Origin: Liolophura sinensis
Lineage: Eukaryota; Mollusca; Polyplacophora; Chitonida; Chitonidae
DNA: 64,000 bases
Assembly (NCBI RefSeq): GCF_032854445.1
Contig: NC_088300.1
Location: forward strand, 3,040,001 to 3,104,000
Direction of reading: 5' to 3'
A program made the position numbers and the translations under genes. This document shows, one piece after another, positions 1-12,738 of this stretch (the stretch's first letter is position 1; every line of letters begins with the position of its first letter). The notes beneath the pieces are model-generated. The model was not told the origin of the DNA, ran no database searches, and saw nothing but the letters and a program-made list of their open reading frames with translations.

Positions 1-504
1 ATGATGCTGGCAGAACTATCAGGTCAATACAACATGATGCTGGCAGAACTATCAGGTCAATACAATGGACGCTAGCAGAACTATCAGGTCAATACAACAT
101 GATGCTGGCAGAACTATCAGGTCAATACAACGGACGCTAGCAGAACTATCAGGTCAATACAACATGATGCTAGCAGAGCTATCAGGTCAATACAACATGA
201 TGCTAGCAGAGCTATCAGGTCAATACAACATGATGCTGGCAGAACTATCAGGTCCATACAACATGATGCTGGCAGAACTATCAGGTCAATACAACATGAT
301 GCTAGCAGAACTATCAGGTCAATACAAAATGATGCTGGCAGAGCTATCAGGTCAATACAACATGATGCTAGCAGAGCTATCAGGTCAATACAACATGATG
401 CTAGCAGAGCTATCAGGTCAATACAACATGATGCTAGCAGAGCTATCAGGTCAATACAACATGATGCTAGCAGAGCTATCAGGTCAATATAACATGATGC
501 TACA
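1..504. repeat. 33-bp minisatellite, cut by window start
   Basis: About 15 head-to-tail copies of a 33-bp unit (core gcagaactatcaggtcaata). A few early units are 32 bp, where catgatgctg is replaced by cggacgctag or similar. Because 33 is a multiple of 3, one plus frame reads MMLAELSGQYN repeatedly and the minus frame is also open. Both are repeat artefacts rather than a protein. The array decays at about 500 into unique sequence and continues left of the window. Confidence 0.95.
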
Positions 505-3500
505 TATACATCCCGGCAGGCCTGGCTGTTATATGCCCACTCCAGACCAAAGAACAATATCAATATCAGCACTGGCTACGTCATTAGAGCCAACCTTATA
601 CAACAGTAAGCGTGGCTAAAAATTGATAATCGATCAATTTCACTTATAGACTAATGCTTAAGTTCTAGGACATTAAAGGGCATATATTACTGATCTGAGG
701 CACTCATGGATGAGTGTGAATTGACAATGAGCTGTGCATTAAGCTTATAAATGAACAAATGGTAAGTTGCTGTTTCACTGGCAAACACTGATCGATAGCA
801 CTTTTAGTTGAACACAGCACTTTGATACTTAGCCTGTCGTATTTCAGCTAGTAAAGGGAAATTGCAGGCTTTTACATCAGTACTTTCATGTGCATCAAAA
901 GTCCTTCCCAGCCAACCATGGTGGCTAATCGCACCTCAGGGCTTACTGCAGAATTGCAGCCTTCTTCATTTTTTAAAATGAACCTCCAAATATTAACCTA
1001 ATGTAGTGTATCAGAAAGAAAGATCAGAAATCAAATGTGTAAGTATCCAGATTAACTCTAAAAGCCTGCAATCAAGAAGACAATACCGTGAATTATAGTG
1101 ATACTGACTCCCAGGTGTATATATACTACTAACATGTCTCTTTTCTCAGCAAGAAGAACATAAATAAATACAAAAAAGAAGACTGTAATAAATTTAAAGT
1201 GAAGATCATGCAGCCTGAATGGATAGAGGTGTTTTTTATTAAATCTAACTAATGAGGATTCTGAGCACGATACACAGGTCAACTCTCCCCCAGACATCTA
1301 TTAACACTACAAGGATATATATGTGCTGTACATTTAGTTAAAACCCCAGGACTTAAGCATCTGTTCACTCATGAAAATCTGTGTCAATCAAGCAACAGGT
1401 TTTGCAGAGAGCTCACCAACATTAATGGACTTCATTTCCTACTGTTTATTTTTTGGCCGTCACACCATTAACAGCTTGGGGCTGATGTAGGGCTATTATT
1501 CACACCATAATCTTATCTGGCCGTCAAGCAGCAGGTCTTCCCAGCACTTAAATCACTGGCGAAGAACTCCTAAAAACTCACCAAGATCCATCAGAGACAT
1601 AACCTAACCTATCAGATGTATTAAAAGCAGTGCCATAGGATTATTTAATCTTTCAGAGCCTGTGCATGACAGCAAAAGGCCAAAGCATCAAGCATGACCT
1701 GGTAAATGTTTTGTATTATTTTCCCCCTAGTGGTTGAAATTTTAGAGCCTATACAACAGCTCAGGCAAATCAGCGGGCTGGCCAGAAGGAAAAGCAAGGC
1801 ATGGAGGTGCAGCTCAGAGATTAGGACTGTCAGCAAAACAGTTGTACAAGTATTACAAATATGACTGGCTGAGACAAGATATCCGTGAGAAAGTAAACTC
1901 GGGCAGCCCTGTAGCGATATACAACCTTCAATAGCCAGGCGGGGATGGCAAGGCCTAATTCACTCCAGTGAACATCAACGGTACCAACACTAGACACATG
2001 CGGAGAATTAGTGGCTGCCATAGCACAGATTGCCCAAAGGAAGGACATCAGCCATGCAAGAACGATAGCGCCTACTTCTGTACCCTGCCCTGCCATTCTG
2101 TGTTACACCACCATCTGGCAGAATGGCCTATCAACCCCCCACTCTTGCTCTAAACACACAGGCCAGCCTAGCACACTTTACACACGTGCTAAACAAATTA
2201 ATAAGTTCTCAACAGAGATATAGCTTGTTTATAGCCCTGTTCTCCCTTTGTATACATCCACAGATTTTCCCTGAGTAACCACCTCTTTAATGCTGTCAGC
2301 CAAGAATAATCTACACTGGGGGAAATTGAGAATTGAGGACAGATGAAATGCAGCAGTTTAGAAATCTGATGATGCTATAGAGAAGGCCATGCATCAGACA
2401 GAGGATCAAATGGACAGCGACAACCCTCTTACAAGATAACATACATCCTGTCTTCATCAACCACTCCATTCAGACACATTTATCTTTACATCGTACTATA
2501 TATTTATATAAAAAGCAGGTGTGTCATACACACACCGCCAGTCCAAAACTGCTACATACATGCATATGACACTCCCTCTCCCCTGAATTGGAAGAAGTTT
2601 TCCTACAGACCCTTAAAGACACTTATTCCACTGCTATTTCTCTCCAGTTCAATCTCATTGACCCCCAGTAAAAACTTATTTCATGCCAATTCTGGGAACT
2701 TGCCGCATTCTACTGCCATCATTTAGGAAGAGATCTGTTCCCTTTGGGATCAAGGCTATGCGCTTTGTACAGACTCAATGGGAGGGCTGATGAAGTCTGC
2801 CAGTAACTACTTTAAAATCATCAAGATTGCCTTCAGTTCCATTGATTTCCATCAGAAAGTTTCTGAGAGTATGTGACCCAGGACATGTCATATTATTTGT
2901 TTTTGACCTTTGACCTGCCCTGACCCTCATTTTCTTACTGTGTGCACATAATTGGGGCTATTACATTAAATACAGCTGGACATAAAAAATTATCCAAAGA
3001 GTAAGGCATCTTTTTACGTCTAAACAGGTTTTATGTAAAGAGGAACTACCCCCAGCAGCTATTAACAAAATTTAAATGTTCACAAACATAACCTTCCGGC
3101 AATTTTTTTTTCTGGAAACACTTTTCAAAAGCATTAATCTTGCTTTTACCTTGCAACTGTGGACAAAAATAGGACTGTTTACACACTGAAGTATTAAATT
3201 ATTTTAGCTAAAATAAAATAGAGATAAAGTTCTTTTCCAAAAATAGCTGGAGACAATACGAGATGTCAACAGCAATCTGTTCACCTCATCAATAGGAGAC
3301 GACAGTTTCCTAGGTTACCAGTACATATAGGTCCACATATCCCAGGCATCACCAGAAAAAAAAGTCACACTGCTTTGTCCAAGTAATTGATCAAACCTAG
3401 AAACAAAATTAGAACTATGGAAGCCAATCTGTGCTACTGTCATTTGCCTCAGTAAATCCAGAATTTTTCTCTTGTGCAGTCTCCTCCAGCAGAAAATGGT

Positions 3501-5355
3501 TGCCATGGTATCATGAGGAAGTCATTCTATCTATACAACCTTCTTCAAGGCATCACAGATTTTTTTTGTCCACCATTATTCACTTTACATCTCCAACAAG
3601 CAATATTATTTTTATCAGATGGCATGTACATGTAGGCCTTAATGAGTTTTTTTATTCAAATTCAAATCTGGAGAGCTCCAACATGAAAACAGTGACTTTA
3701 TTTAACAGGTATGAAAATTAAAAATTAAAATAAAAAAATGCTACAAAATTTCCGGAAAACACTTTGATATTTGAAATTGTGGAACCATGAGCCATACTCC
3801 AATTTCATTTTAGTTCAGAATTTTCCAAGACGCAGTTGTCCAAAAGCAAAAGGAAAACAGTGTCCATAAATTCAAAGATTTTACAGTGTGAATGACCACT
3901 CCTACCCTGCAGCTCAGATCACCTTGAAATGACATGGGTAATTTTACAAATGAGGAACACTAACAATTGCGAATAAAAATATAGTTTGAAAAGACCTGGA
4001 ATATTTGAAATATTGATCTATTTCTCATTACAGTTAACATGATCGTGCTGTTTAAACATTACATGATCAAAGAGTCTGTATGTATTTTTACTGAAACCAC
4101 TATTCATCCAAATTAATGAACTAAACACTAATCTTGATGACCGTACAGACTTGTGCTGGTATTAATTATCATCTGTTCCTCTCCTATGGTGGTCGGGGGA
4201 ATCCTCCTACAATGTATTTATTTACAGCATAAATGAATAAATTTCACAAATTGCGTGGGAAATGACTAGCCTTTCACAACCTGGGTTATCTTACTAATCA
4301 AATTACAACACCTGTAAGGTCAATTATCAACATGGAGTCCTTTAATTTAATTATCTCTTCCACATCAACGAATATACACTCCTGAATGTCACAGATGAGG
4401 ATTGCCCATCACCTACATGATATAACATTTTATGTTACATGATACTCCATGTGGATGTCTTTTCACATGAATACATTAGAATTAAAGCTTGTTTATGCTA
4501 ATTGGATGTCCGCTTGTTCAATGACTGTTAAATTATTCCCTGATACTATTTCAGACAATTACATAAAATCATAAATATGCACATAAATTTTAATGGTACA
4601 TGATCTATTTATTCATACGTAGCCGATTAAAAAAATGTTACTGCAGTACATAGTAATACACAAGTAACATAAGAGGAAAGAAAGGATTTGGTTTGTCTTC
4701 CTTTGTCGCCAGGGCACAAGACTGTGTTAAACAGCTATTATGTTAACTGAAATCAATCTGCATCATTAACCTATCAGTTACAAAACAGTTGGAATTATAT
4801 GCCAGCTCAAATTTATTTTCTTTATCCATGAACAGAATTAGAAGTTTGCCCCTCATTCCCACAGCCTAGAGCAGCTGGAAATTTGCGCTTGTGGAAACAG
4901 GTCAAGAAGTTAAGCTGCAGAGTTTTGAAGAGCAATTTGGAAAGGTAATTCTCAGTGGTGTTGTCCCTTAATTCTATCGTCGTATACCAGCTCATGGCGG
5001 CAATTTTTTTCCTTTCCATTTACCCAGAACCCTTCCTCTTTTTTTCAAGCCAGTGATCCTCCAGGAGTTGGCAAGTTGCCAACAGCCTTTGAGTAATAAG
5101 CCACAAGTCATGTACGACAACAGCAAATCTCTCTTTGCCAGCTATTTCTTTTCCTCCGTCAACCACGAAGCAATTCAATTCTCTCCCTTTCCAAAGAAAA
5201 AAAAAGACCTGGGCAAAAGTTGTAGCCTGTAGCGAGGACAAGCCAGGTATTGACTTTACTGTTGTATCGATTTTTGGCAAATGTCCAGTTCCAATGTTTG
5301 TTCCATTCTGCACTGTTCAGCCAGGCTTGTTCTGCGCGGGGTTTGAGAACAAGAT
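505..5355. other. Mostly unique non-coding sequence, 3' of the minus-strand gene
   Basis: About 4.8 kb of AT-rich sequence with no tandem array. ORFs here are short and lack convincing splice partners. It lies downstream of the candidate terminal exon at 5356-5509 of the minus-strand gene, so it may hold that gene's 3' UTR and flank. A 97-codon minus ORF (5020-5313) and a short minus ORF ending at 3415 were considered and not accepted. Confidence 0.6.
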
Positions 5356-5509
5356 TTAAATAATGAAAGGTGAACGATGATAGTACATGTACCAGCTTCC
5401 ATCACTCTTCTCAAGATGAATGATGTCTACTCTTTCCTCGTTTCCCCTCTTGCAAAAAGCCTTTAACTCTGCTTGTAATTGGTCCATATCTGGACACCCT
5501 GGAAGACAT
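5356..5509 (-). CDS. Candidate C-terminal exon of the unrecognised minus-strand gene
   Basis: On the minus strand a good acceptor (ctacctgcag) precedes an open segment that reads CLPGCPDMDQLQAELKAF, then CKRGNEERVDIIHLEKSDG, then SWYMYYHRSPFII and a TAA stop. The composition (amphipathic helix, balanced charge, Trp/Tyr) looks like real protein, and the in-frame stop just upstream of the acceptor fits an exon boundary. The exon begins with one base completing a codon (phase 2), whereas the exon at 8226-8330 ends in phase 0, so at least one exon between them is missing from my model. A weaker alternative donor (AGCTG/GTACAT) would make it internal. Family not recognised. Confidence 0.5.
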
Positions 5510-5779
5510 CTGCAGGTAGCAGATCAATGATTTGCCACTATACATCTCAACCAAAACCACACTTCCCTGCGACATCAGTCTCCACTCTCATACACAAGAT
5601 ACAGGCCAGAATAAACGTACATGTACTGTCCCAAAAGAAAAGGGTCACATTTGCAATCTATCTTATCCAGCCGTGCGATTTCAATTGAATTTTCTTTGAT
5701 TATTGTGATATATTTCATCTGCATTTATTTAACTGTAGTCCAGTTTAGGTGTGGAGGAAACCAGTTTGCTTCCTGAAGA

Positions 5780-5950
5780 GACCAGCTCAATTCCTGAGTG
5801 GAGCAGCTTGATTTCCCGAGGCAACCAGCTTGATTCTCCGAGGCAACCAGCTTGAATCCCCGAGGCAACCAGCTTGAATCCCCGAGGCAACCAGCTTGAA
5901 TCCCCGAGGCAACCAGCTTGATTCCACGAGGCAACCAGCTTGATTCCCAA
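5780..5950. repeat. 21-bp minisatellite
   Basis: About eight copies of a 21-bp unit around the core gaggcaaccagcttgaatc. The edges are diverged (gaggaaaccagtttgcttcc, gaggccatctcacttcc). Period 21 keeps several frames open on the minus strand, producing short spurious ORFs. Confidence 0.9.
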
Positions 5951-6926
5951 GGAGGCCATCTCACTTCCTGATTAGTCCATCTCACCTTACTAGGTGCCAA
6001 GGAAATCTCCTGACTTAAGGCTGAATATGTACCAATATGAGTTTTGGTCATTTTGTTGGACAGGGGTAATCATCTCACAAACACAGTCAAGAGGGATTGT
6101 GGTGATTAGTCCCTTCTGTATAACCACACACATGCGTACAGGATGGTGTTCAAACTTTACAATGTAAGGTCAGAAAATCTCCACCACAGATCTGTGTGAC
6201 AATACATGTGTAAATTTGAACCACATGTAGGCCTATAACAAAATCATAAGGAATGTCGTTTAATTATTATGTTTGGACGTGAGCTGACAGGTACATTTAT
6301 CTTGTAGTCCACAGTGACCTTTGACCAATAAGATCAGACCTAGACCTCAGCCACAACAAGTTATCAGTACCTGGTATTAAGAACAAACGTACTTTCACCA
6401 ATCAATTGGGTAATCATGGTAGGGCAGGGGGATTCCTTGTCACTAGTTTATCGAGGTCTACATGGGACAGGTCTGGTCTCAGCACGCCTGCCTCAGCAGC
6501 ATTAACAGGGCAGATAGCAGCTAGATGTATTACCCTGCTGGAGAGAGACCTGGCAACATGCCCTGTATGTTCTCATCCCCTCAACACAGCACAAGCTGGC
6601 TGCTTGCCTTCTCCACAACAAATCCCATGCTGTACAGAAACGCCTGCATTCTTAATTATGCGTGTCTGTGTCTCTGTCAAGCATCTACTAGCTAATAAAC
6701 CACACAGGCCTATGGGTTAGGCACCAAGTCAGGGGCACACCAGTAAAACGCCAGACACTCTAATTTACTCATGCTGGTATTTTAAATGAAAGAATTATGG
6801 CTGGACGCTACAAATAAATAGCCTCAACGAAGCGTGTCATTTGATGTAACAGTCTGGCAGATAAAACAGTGACTAATGCTCACAGACCTTTTCCTTCCCC
6901 ATTTTGTTGTGAGGGGTTAGTGAGCT
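5951..6926. other. Unique sequence, no supported feature
   Basis: A locally GC-richer patch at 6400-6720 is open in one plus frame (104 codons) and partly open on the minus strand. No splice context or recognisable motif supports either reading. Confidence 0.4.
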
Positions 6927-6929
6927 GGA

Positions 6930-7376
6930 CACAGACCCCCATTACAACTTCCGTTTTTCAGTAGGGACGATTGTAGTTCTGTGTATTTTAGGGTGTAAAG
7001 TCTTTTTTTGCTGTCAGCCTGCTGTTTTAGGTGTACAGGTGCATGCTTGGTATCAAAATGATGGAAATTGTCTAAGCTTTGGGCAGGTATGAGTTTTAAT
7101 GGTGAAAGTTTGAAATTCTGGGCGAGAGGACACAAGGAGACAGGTGGTGATGAGGCTGCGAGTGACGTCCCCTTGGCGTTGCTAGGCACCCCTCCCAGCT
7201 GCCGGCATGGAAAGGTCCAGATTTTGACGGTCAACCTATGTCAAGATTTTTACAGCTTCTTTCTCACATGCTGGGCCAGGTATGCACCAAAGCTTATTGG
7301 CCTCGGAATGTTTGGGACTGAGCTACAGCGCTAAACGTTAACATTGTCGCTTATGGAAAACTAATGGGGGTCTGTG
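6930..7376. mobile_element. Non-autonomous DNA transposon (MITE-like), copy 1
   Basis: A 447-bp element bounded by perfect 15-bp terminal inverted repeats, cacagacccccatta at the left and its reverse complement at the right. With the flanking gga/gcc the inverted repeat can be read as 18 bp with one mismatch. The 105- and 88-codon ORFs inside are not transposase-like. The second copy at 9822-10268 appears identical, so the element or the segment duplicated recently. I see no clear target-site duplication in either copy, so the superfamily is not assigned. Confidence 0.8.
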
Positions 7377-7379
7377 GCC

Positions 7380-8225
7380 TGATCTGTCCACTTGTGCCAA
7401 AACATGTAATATGTCACTGTGTGCTCAGATTTCGCAGCAGCCTGATAATATTTGGTGGGTACATCTGCGATGTGGTTTGCATTGACATGGAACTTGATTG
7501 AGCAGTTTTAAAGCTTTTTAATTCTATATTTTCCCCACATATCCATTTTGTCTAAAAATCGGCTAAAACGCTCTGTGGTCAAGGGTAGTACGGGAGTATA
7601 AACAGACTGGAACAAACACAGACAACGTTTCATTGTTCCTGGTTTTTAAAATGTCTCTTTTGGGGCTGACATTTGATAAATAATGCAAAATTTGAGTGCT
7701 GCGAGTGAAATTGGAGTATGTGGCTGATAGATAGGGTGGTGTGATTAAGGATGGTCAATAAGGCCTTGCATCACATATAAGGGCCCAGCCTCACACAGGT
7801 GGATAAAAACACATCAGCAGATTAATTTACTTGGCTAGAGTAGTAGAGAGGGCCAGTGTGCATTTAATTTACAAACCAAGTCAGGTTCCTCCCATGTGTG
7901 CCACCACACACTGGGTAAATGTGCTTCAAATCATCCTGCAGGTCACAAAACATTAAAAACAGGCATCTCTGCTGCAACATTGTCTGCTGTTTTGGGCATA
8001 GACTTGAAGTGGACAAGGTAAATTTTCCTCTTTAAACTTAAAAATAAACCACTGTAGGCATGTAGTTTTCATTGCATGTGTATATTCATTCCTCTGACAA
8101 GTTACATGTGCACTCACACAGCATGTGTGGCGTTGGAACAAAAATGATCAATTTCAAGTTTCTAGCATACATGTAAGTGTGATCTGTTGGAATATTGCCC
8201 TTGTGAAAATGAGTCTCTGCCCCAC
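7380..8225. other. Intronic unique sequence
   Basis: AT-rich sequence between the first MITE copy and the exon at 8226-8330. No repeat or exon is supported, although the missing exon needed to link 8226-8330 to 5356-5509 could lie in the 5.5-8.2 kb interval. Confidence 0.4.
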
Positions 8226-8330
8226 CAGGTGTCTGTTTCTCCACCAGAACATAGTACGCTGTTCCTGCGACATCTCAAGGAGTTTTTGTTTTAGTATCTG
8301 GCCCAGTGTGGCATCCACCTCCCTGGGCAA
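8226..8330 (-). CDS. Internal exon of the unrecognised minus-strand gene
   Basis: A minus-strand exon of exactly 35 codons, phase 0 at both ends, reading LPREVDATLGQILKQKL followed by LEMSQEQRTMFWWRNRHL. It is predicted helical, with a basic/aromatic end. The acceptor is AG after tccc, with a weak pyrimidine tract. The donor is CACCTG/GTGGGG. The upstream exon at 14621-15168 also ends in phase 0, so the join preserves the frame. The peptide character supports coding more strongly than the splice sites do, and the exact 5' edge could instead be 8 bases further in. Family not recognised. Confidence 0.6.
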
Positions 8331-9821
8331 CTGGGATTTTTTTATCTTTCCAATATCCTCACACACAAGTTAGAAAATAGACAGCTACATATGGCTTTCA
8401 CATCCTAGTTTAATACCTATTGAGCTTTCGTCTTGGTTTCCCTCTTTAGATCTTGTCTCCCAAACATGGCGTCAGTGAACTTTGCCTGGTTTATGCATAT
8501 ATTGAACTGGGATCTACCTAGGTGAGTGGGGTCTGTTAGCCGTTCAGCTTCCTCAAAGGCCTGACCAATCGGATGCAGTCTTCCACTCCCCTGGCCGAAC
8601 TAGAATCCCTGTCATTGGTCCGGTACTACACCATGACACATACCCCTCCAGCCCCCCCCCCCCCCCCAACCGGGGAAACGTCACAGGTTTCTCATATATG
8701 TACGGATAGTTTGAATGTCCATTCCTCATGCCCACCCAGGAACACCCAGTGTGGAACCTGATTACGGATGTAATTTCTCACTGATTATTTGAGGATTTCT
8801 GTGTTGTTACAGGTTAAAAAGTATAGCTTTTCCCCTCTTCTTGGGTCCCTTCAACACGTCTTGGGAGGGTTGCCTTGCTGACTGTCTGAATGACCAATGT
8901 GCATGTAATGTGTGGCTTTATTTTTGTAAGTGGCAAATTCATATTTCTCCCCTCTACTTATCTCTTGTAGATGCGAGTGTCACACTTTGGTGTTTGTTAT
9001 GTGGAAAGTACTAATTTAGTCTGAGGCAACAACACAGGTGGTGGGATTCTTTTGCACTGTGAGTTGAGGTAAGCCAGCCAACCAATGGCAGCCATGGGGG
9101 AGACGGGAAAGGGGGGTAGTGGGGGGGGTTAGTGGGTGATCTTTTAAAGGGTTTTATCATGTGAATCACTTTGTAAAAGGGATACTAGTCTTTTCTTTAG
9201 CCCTATCCATGGAAACTGTGCCTATGAGCATTTCTATATCAATTTGGATGCATATGTTTACTTTGATGGTGATCAAAATGTAGTTTTCTGGAATTTTGAA
9301 ACTCCCCTTTGCTACCCACCTGTATCACTTTAGGTCAAATTTTGCACAAAGTTGCTAAAAGGTATGTCCTATATTTTGTAAGTGAATTGTCAGATAAATT
9401 ACCTGTCTTTTGATATATATTTTGACACTTTTGGCTTTTAAGTATTTTCTTAACACTGCTGTAAACAAGAAAATCTACTTGAAAATCCATAATTTTCTAA
9501 ATGCTTGTCAATGGAAAATGTAAAATACTTTGTCATTGGAATTTTTTCATTTTTCTTGCAGATATACATACCAGCTTTCCAAAACATCTGACCTGGTTGA
9601 GATATTTTGAACGGTATGTGCACTACAGAGCTTTGAACTTCGTGCTTGAGGACGGACAAACAGACACATTTCCAAGATAGGGGTACCCCAAGTTAAATCC
9701 CTCCTACTCAAAAGTTTTTGCATGTATCAAGCTGTAACTTTATGTGTGAGGTTTAGAGGTAGTAAGCATTATGTGGTGCAAAAATTATTGATTTTGAAAA
9801 AAGTTGGCTGGTGTGATAGGA
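8331..9821. other. Intronic unique sequence
   Basis: No supported gene. It contains a poly-C run near 8655 and G-rich runs near 9110-9130. A plus-strand ATG at 8466 opens a 19-codon segment ending at a consensus-like GTGAGT donor, but nothing else supports it. Confidence 0.4.
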
Positions 9822-10268
9822 CACAGACCCCCATTACAACTTCCGTTTTTCAGTAGGGACGATTGTAGTTCTGTGTATTTTAGGGTGTAAAGTCTTTTTT
9901 TGCTGTCAGCCTGCTGTTTTAGGTGTACAGGTGCATGCTTGGTATCAAAATGATGGAAATTGTCTAAGCTTTGGGCAGGTATGAGTTTTAATGGTGAAAG
10001 TTTGAAATTCTGGGCGAGAGGACACAAGGAGACAGGTGGTGATGAGGCTGCGAGTGACGTCCCCTTGGCGTTGCTAGGCACCCCTCCCAGCTGCCGGCAT
10101 GGAAAGGTCCAGATTTTGACGGTCAACCTATGTCAAGATTTTTACAGCTTCTTTCTCACATGCTGGGCCAGGTATGCACCAAAGCTTATTGGCCTCGGAA
10201 TGTTTGGGACTGAGCTACAGCGCTAAACGTTAACATTGTCGCTTATGGAAAACTAATGGGGGTCTGTG
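9822..10268. mobile_element. Non-autonomous DNA transposon (MITE-like), copy 2
   Basis: The same 447-bp element as at 6930-7376, in the same orientation, with the same 15-bp terminal inverted repeats. By eye I find no differences between the copies, and the predicted 88-residue ORF is identical in both. The flanks differ beyond gga/gcc, which argues for two insertions or a very tightly bounded duplication rather than a large segmental copy. Confidence 0.8.
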
Positions 10269-10876
10269 GCCAGCTAGCCCAACCAGGCAGAAAATCATCA
10301 CCTGGCAGCAACACAGAACAATAGCCCATCAACATTGAGGCCATCGTGTAGGAGGGAACAATGTATACACATTCAAATGTACAATAGTAAATAAAAATAA
10401 ATTTTAAAAATTACATTTAATGACAAGGAAATATTTTAAGGTAACCCACTATGAGAGTGCAAATTCTTAGGTTTTTGTGACATTGGTACTTGTATGTTGG
10501 GATTCTACTGCAATGGCAGAATAAAACATTTCTTGCAGCATAATATCAACAGGCAGTTATTTCGAAGCTTTTTGCTTGTGTGCCTGTCTCCAGTACTTAC
10601 ATGAAAGACAATGAACCCTCAAAATCAATCATATCAAGTGCATCGTTGATGACTCAGTAAGTCAATATACTGAGCAATCACCCCCAGTCAAATATCGGGA
10701 AAGTTCACTAACCATACTGATCACCGTACACCCAACCTGGGGATTTAAAAATAATTCTAGTGCACTGACTGTCCCTAAATTATAAACTCAGGCTTTTGCT
10801 TCAGCTTAACCAAAGTACCTCTCAGCTAATCTGTGAGCATTGTCATCACCAGATCAAAAAATTCAATCGTGTCTAA
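10269..10876. other. Unique sequence
   Basis: No supported feature. Ordinary AT-rich intron-like sequence between the second MITE copy and a short minisatellite. Confidence 0.4.
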
Positions 10877-11101
10877 GGTGACCTATAAAACATTTAAATG
10901 TAGACCTCAAGGTGACCTATAAAACATTTAAATGTAGACCTCAAGGTGACCTATAAAACATTTAAATGTAAATGTACACCTCAAAGTGACCTATAAAACA
11001 TTTAAATGTAAATGTAAACCTCAAGGTGACCTATAAAACATTTAAATGTAAATGTAGACCTCAAGGTTACCTATAAAACATTTAAATGTAAATGTAGACC
11101 A
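10877..11101. repeat. Approx. 35-41-bp minisatellite
   Basis: Six copies of a unit with the core aaggtgacctataaaacatt. The unit grows from about 35 to 41 bp where the aaatgt motif is duplicated (atttaaatgtaaatgtagacc). This is a short array with internal unit expansion. Confidence 0.9.
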
Positions 11102-11889
11102 ACCTCTTAACCAATACCTTGGCAAAGCCTCCTACAATTACTGCTGTCACTGTGAGGAGCTAACATGCCGGTCTTTGTGGATAATTACTCTGTTGATTGG
11201 TACCAGGTAGAGTATTAAATATCATCTTGTAAATGTGGGTCTTTTGAAGTGCAGTAGATGAAGGTCTTCTGTTCTCAGTGCTGCGCTCATCAGGTTATTT
11301 ATTCTTCTAGTTAATACCTAAACCATTAGTGGGTTTTGGTCGCTGAACGATGTAGAACAGGTAGGTTATTATTGACCAGCTGACAGAAGTTCAAAAGCAG
11401 GGCAGTGTTACAAATGACCCGATTAAGGTCACATATCGAATACAGATTATACTCCAATGCATGAGTATTACTAGAATCAATATATCTTACAAAGGCAGCC
11501 AAAGCCATGGCTTTTTATCAATCTATATGTACATACACCAAGACAATACAAGCGGCTGGTTTTAGACCCACCCGGTCAAACTGACAACCACCTGGTGCTA
11601 GAAAATGTTGACAGATCATCAATAATATAAAAATACTACCAATAATTGTACAGCCTAGCAGCCACCAGGGAGTTCTACTTTTATATGTGGTTGAACCAGC
11701 CAAAGAGAGCTTGTTATCTTGACTGGTAACTACAACCACATGTGCACACATCACAATCCCCGGCTACAGATAGGACCACATTCATGTAAGAACTGATATC
11801 AACTGATCAGTCACTGGACATGCTTTTAATCCCCAAACAAAGATTTGCTACCACCAATGATCACGCTTTATCAGCCAGATGTCTTCTTG
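11102..11889. other. Unique sequence
   Basis: No supported gene. A stretch near 11550-11610 (acccacccggtcaaactgac) faintly resembles the body of the SINE-like element at 11890-12106, but is too diverged to call. Confidence 0.3.
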
Positions 11890-12106
11890 TGGCAGGACAC
11901 CACAGAAATATGACGCCGAAGACACCGGACATGACACTCCGCCCAGTCACATTATACTGACACTTGGCCAACCAGTCCTGTTTCCTTGCTCTAACCTCTC
12001 CTCACCAAGTGTGGCAAAGTATCATTTTTGCAGTCTTTGGCATGGCCCTGTCTCCCCTGTCTCCCAGTTTCAAGGCGGATGCTCTAACCATTAGATCACC
12101 AAAGCA
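11890..12106 (-). mobile_element. Second tRNA-derived SINE family, diverged, minus strand
   Basis: Reading the minus strand from 12106, the sequence starts with a tRNA-like head (ggtgatctaatggttagagc, matching a pol III box A). It continues into a body with cagtcacattatactgaca in plus orientation, of a kind I associate with dispersed molluscan V-SINE-like elements. The box B region is eroded. It differs from the other SINE family in this window. Family name not assigned; a search against molluscan repeat libraries would decide. Confidence 0.5.
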
Positions 12107-12738
12107 GTTGCTTCATCATACAGTTTTAACAACTGTCCAGCCTGAACAAATGAGATTCATGTAGCACAGTAATTTGTAGGCTTGAGTGTGCCAAAATTGG
12201 AAACAACTAACAGAACGTTGTAAATCTATGCAAAAATTTGGACATGCACCCAAATGCTGTTTACAGATTCAATAGAGGAAAACAATTCAGTGACAAAAAC
12301 TGCCTTGGCTCGTTCTTTTTTTTTGTTTTTTTTGTTTTTTGGTCTCCTCACCATAAATAGTTTGTACCCCAACAAATCTGTACAGAACACATTCAGAATG
12401 GCCAGCCTACATACATGTATGATCTCATAAGACTGAATGCCTTCCACAATATAGCCTAACAAAGAGGGCCTTGGCCACATCAAATGGTTCACACTTTAGT
12501 GGTCCTGGTCTGAGAGCAGATGCCCCTGGGGACAATGTCCAGAGAGCCTGTCTGGGTGCTAATGACCCTCAGCTACAGGTCTGGCTTGACTTGACCACCT
12601 TTTCTTGCCCTTCCCCACTGGACAATGTGTGTTGGTCAAGAGGTGACCATGGATGATCACGATCCTTGTGTTAGAATGGAGACAAATGTTAAACACCATT
12701 AGTCCAAGTGAACAAACTGAACAATGAAACTGAAGGAG
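12107..12738. other. Unique sequence
   Basis: No supported feature. T-rich run (ctttttttttgttttttttg) near 12315. Confidence 0.35.

Noticed and set aside
3415-3483. Short minus-strand open segment ending SSTDWLP-stop after an acceptor-like site
   Set aside because: Phase would fit the exon at 8226-8330 but not the stronger exon at 5356-5509, and the acceptor (gctggag) is weak.
5020-5313. 97-codon minus-strand ORF (ends EKKRKGSG)
   Set aside because: Helical-looking and preceded by possible acceptors, but ORFs of this length occur elsewhere here by chance, another frame is equally open, and it lies beyond the better candidate terminal exon at 5356-5509.
6406-6720. 104-codon plus ORF and a 50-codon minus frame over the same GC-richer patch
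   Set aside because: Both strands open, no coherent splice pair, no motif.
7068-7334. 88-codon ORF conserved in two places
   Set aside because: Identity comes from the two copies of the inverted-repeat element, not from selection on a protein; the opposite strand is open too.
8466-8523. Plus-strand ATG and 19 codons ending at a GTGAGT donor
   Set aside because: Good donor, but no downstream exon and no promoter sign; could be chance.
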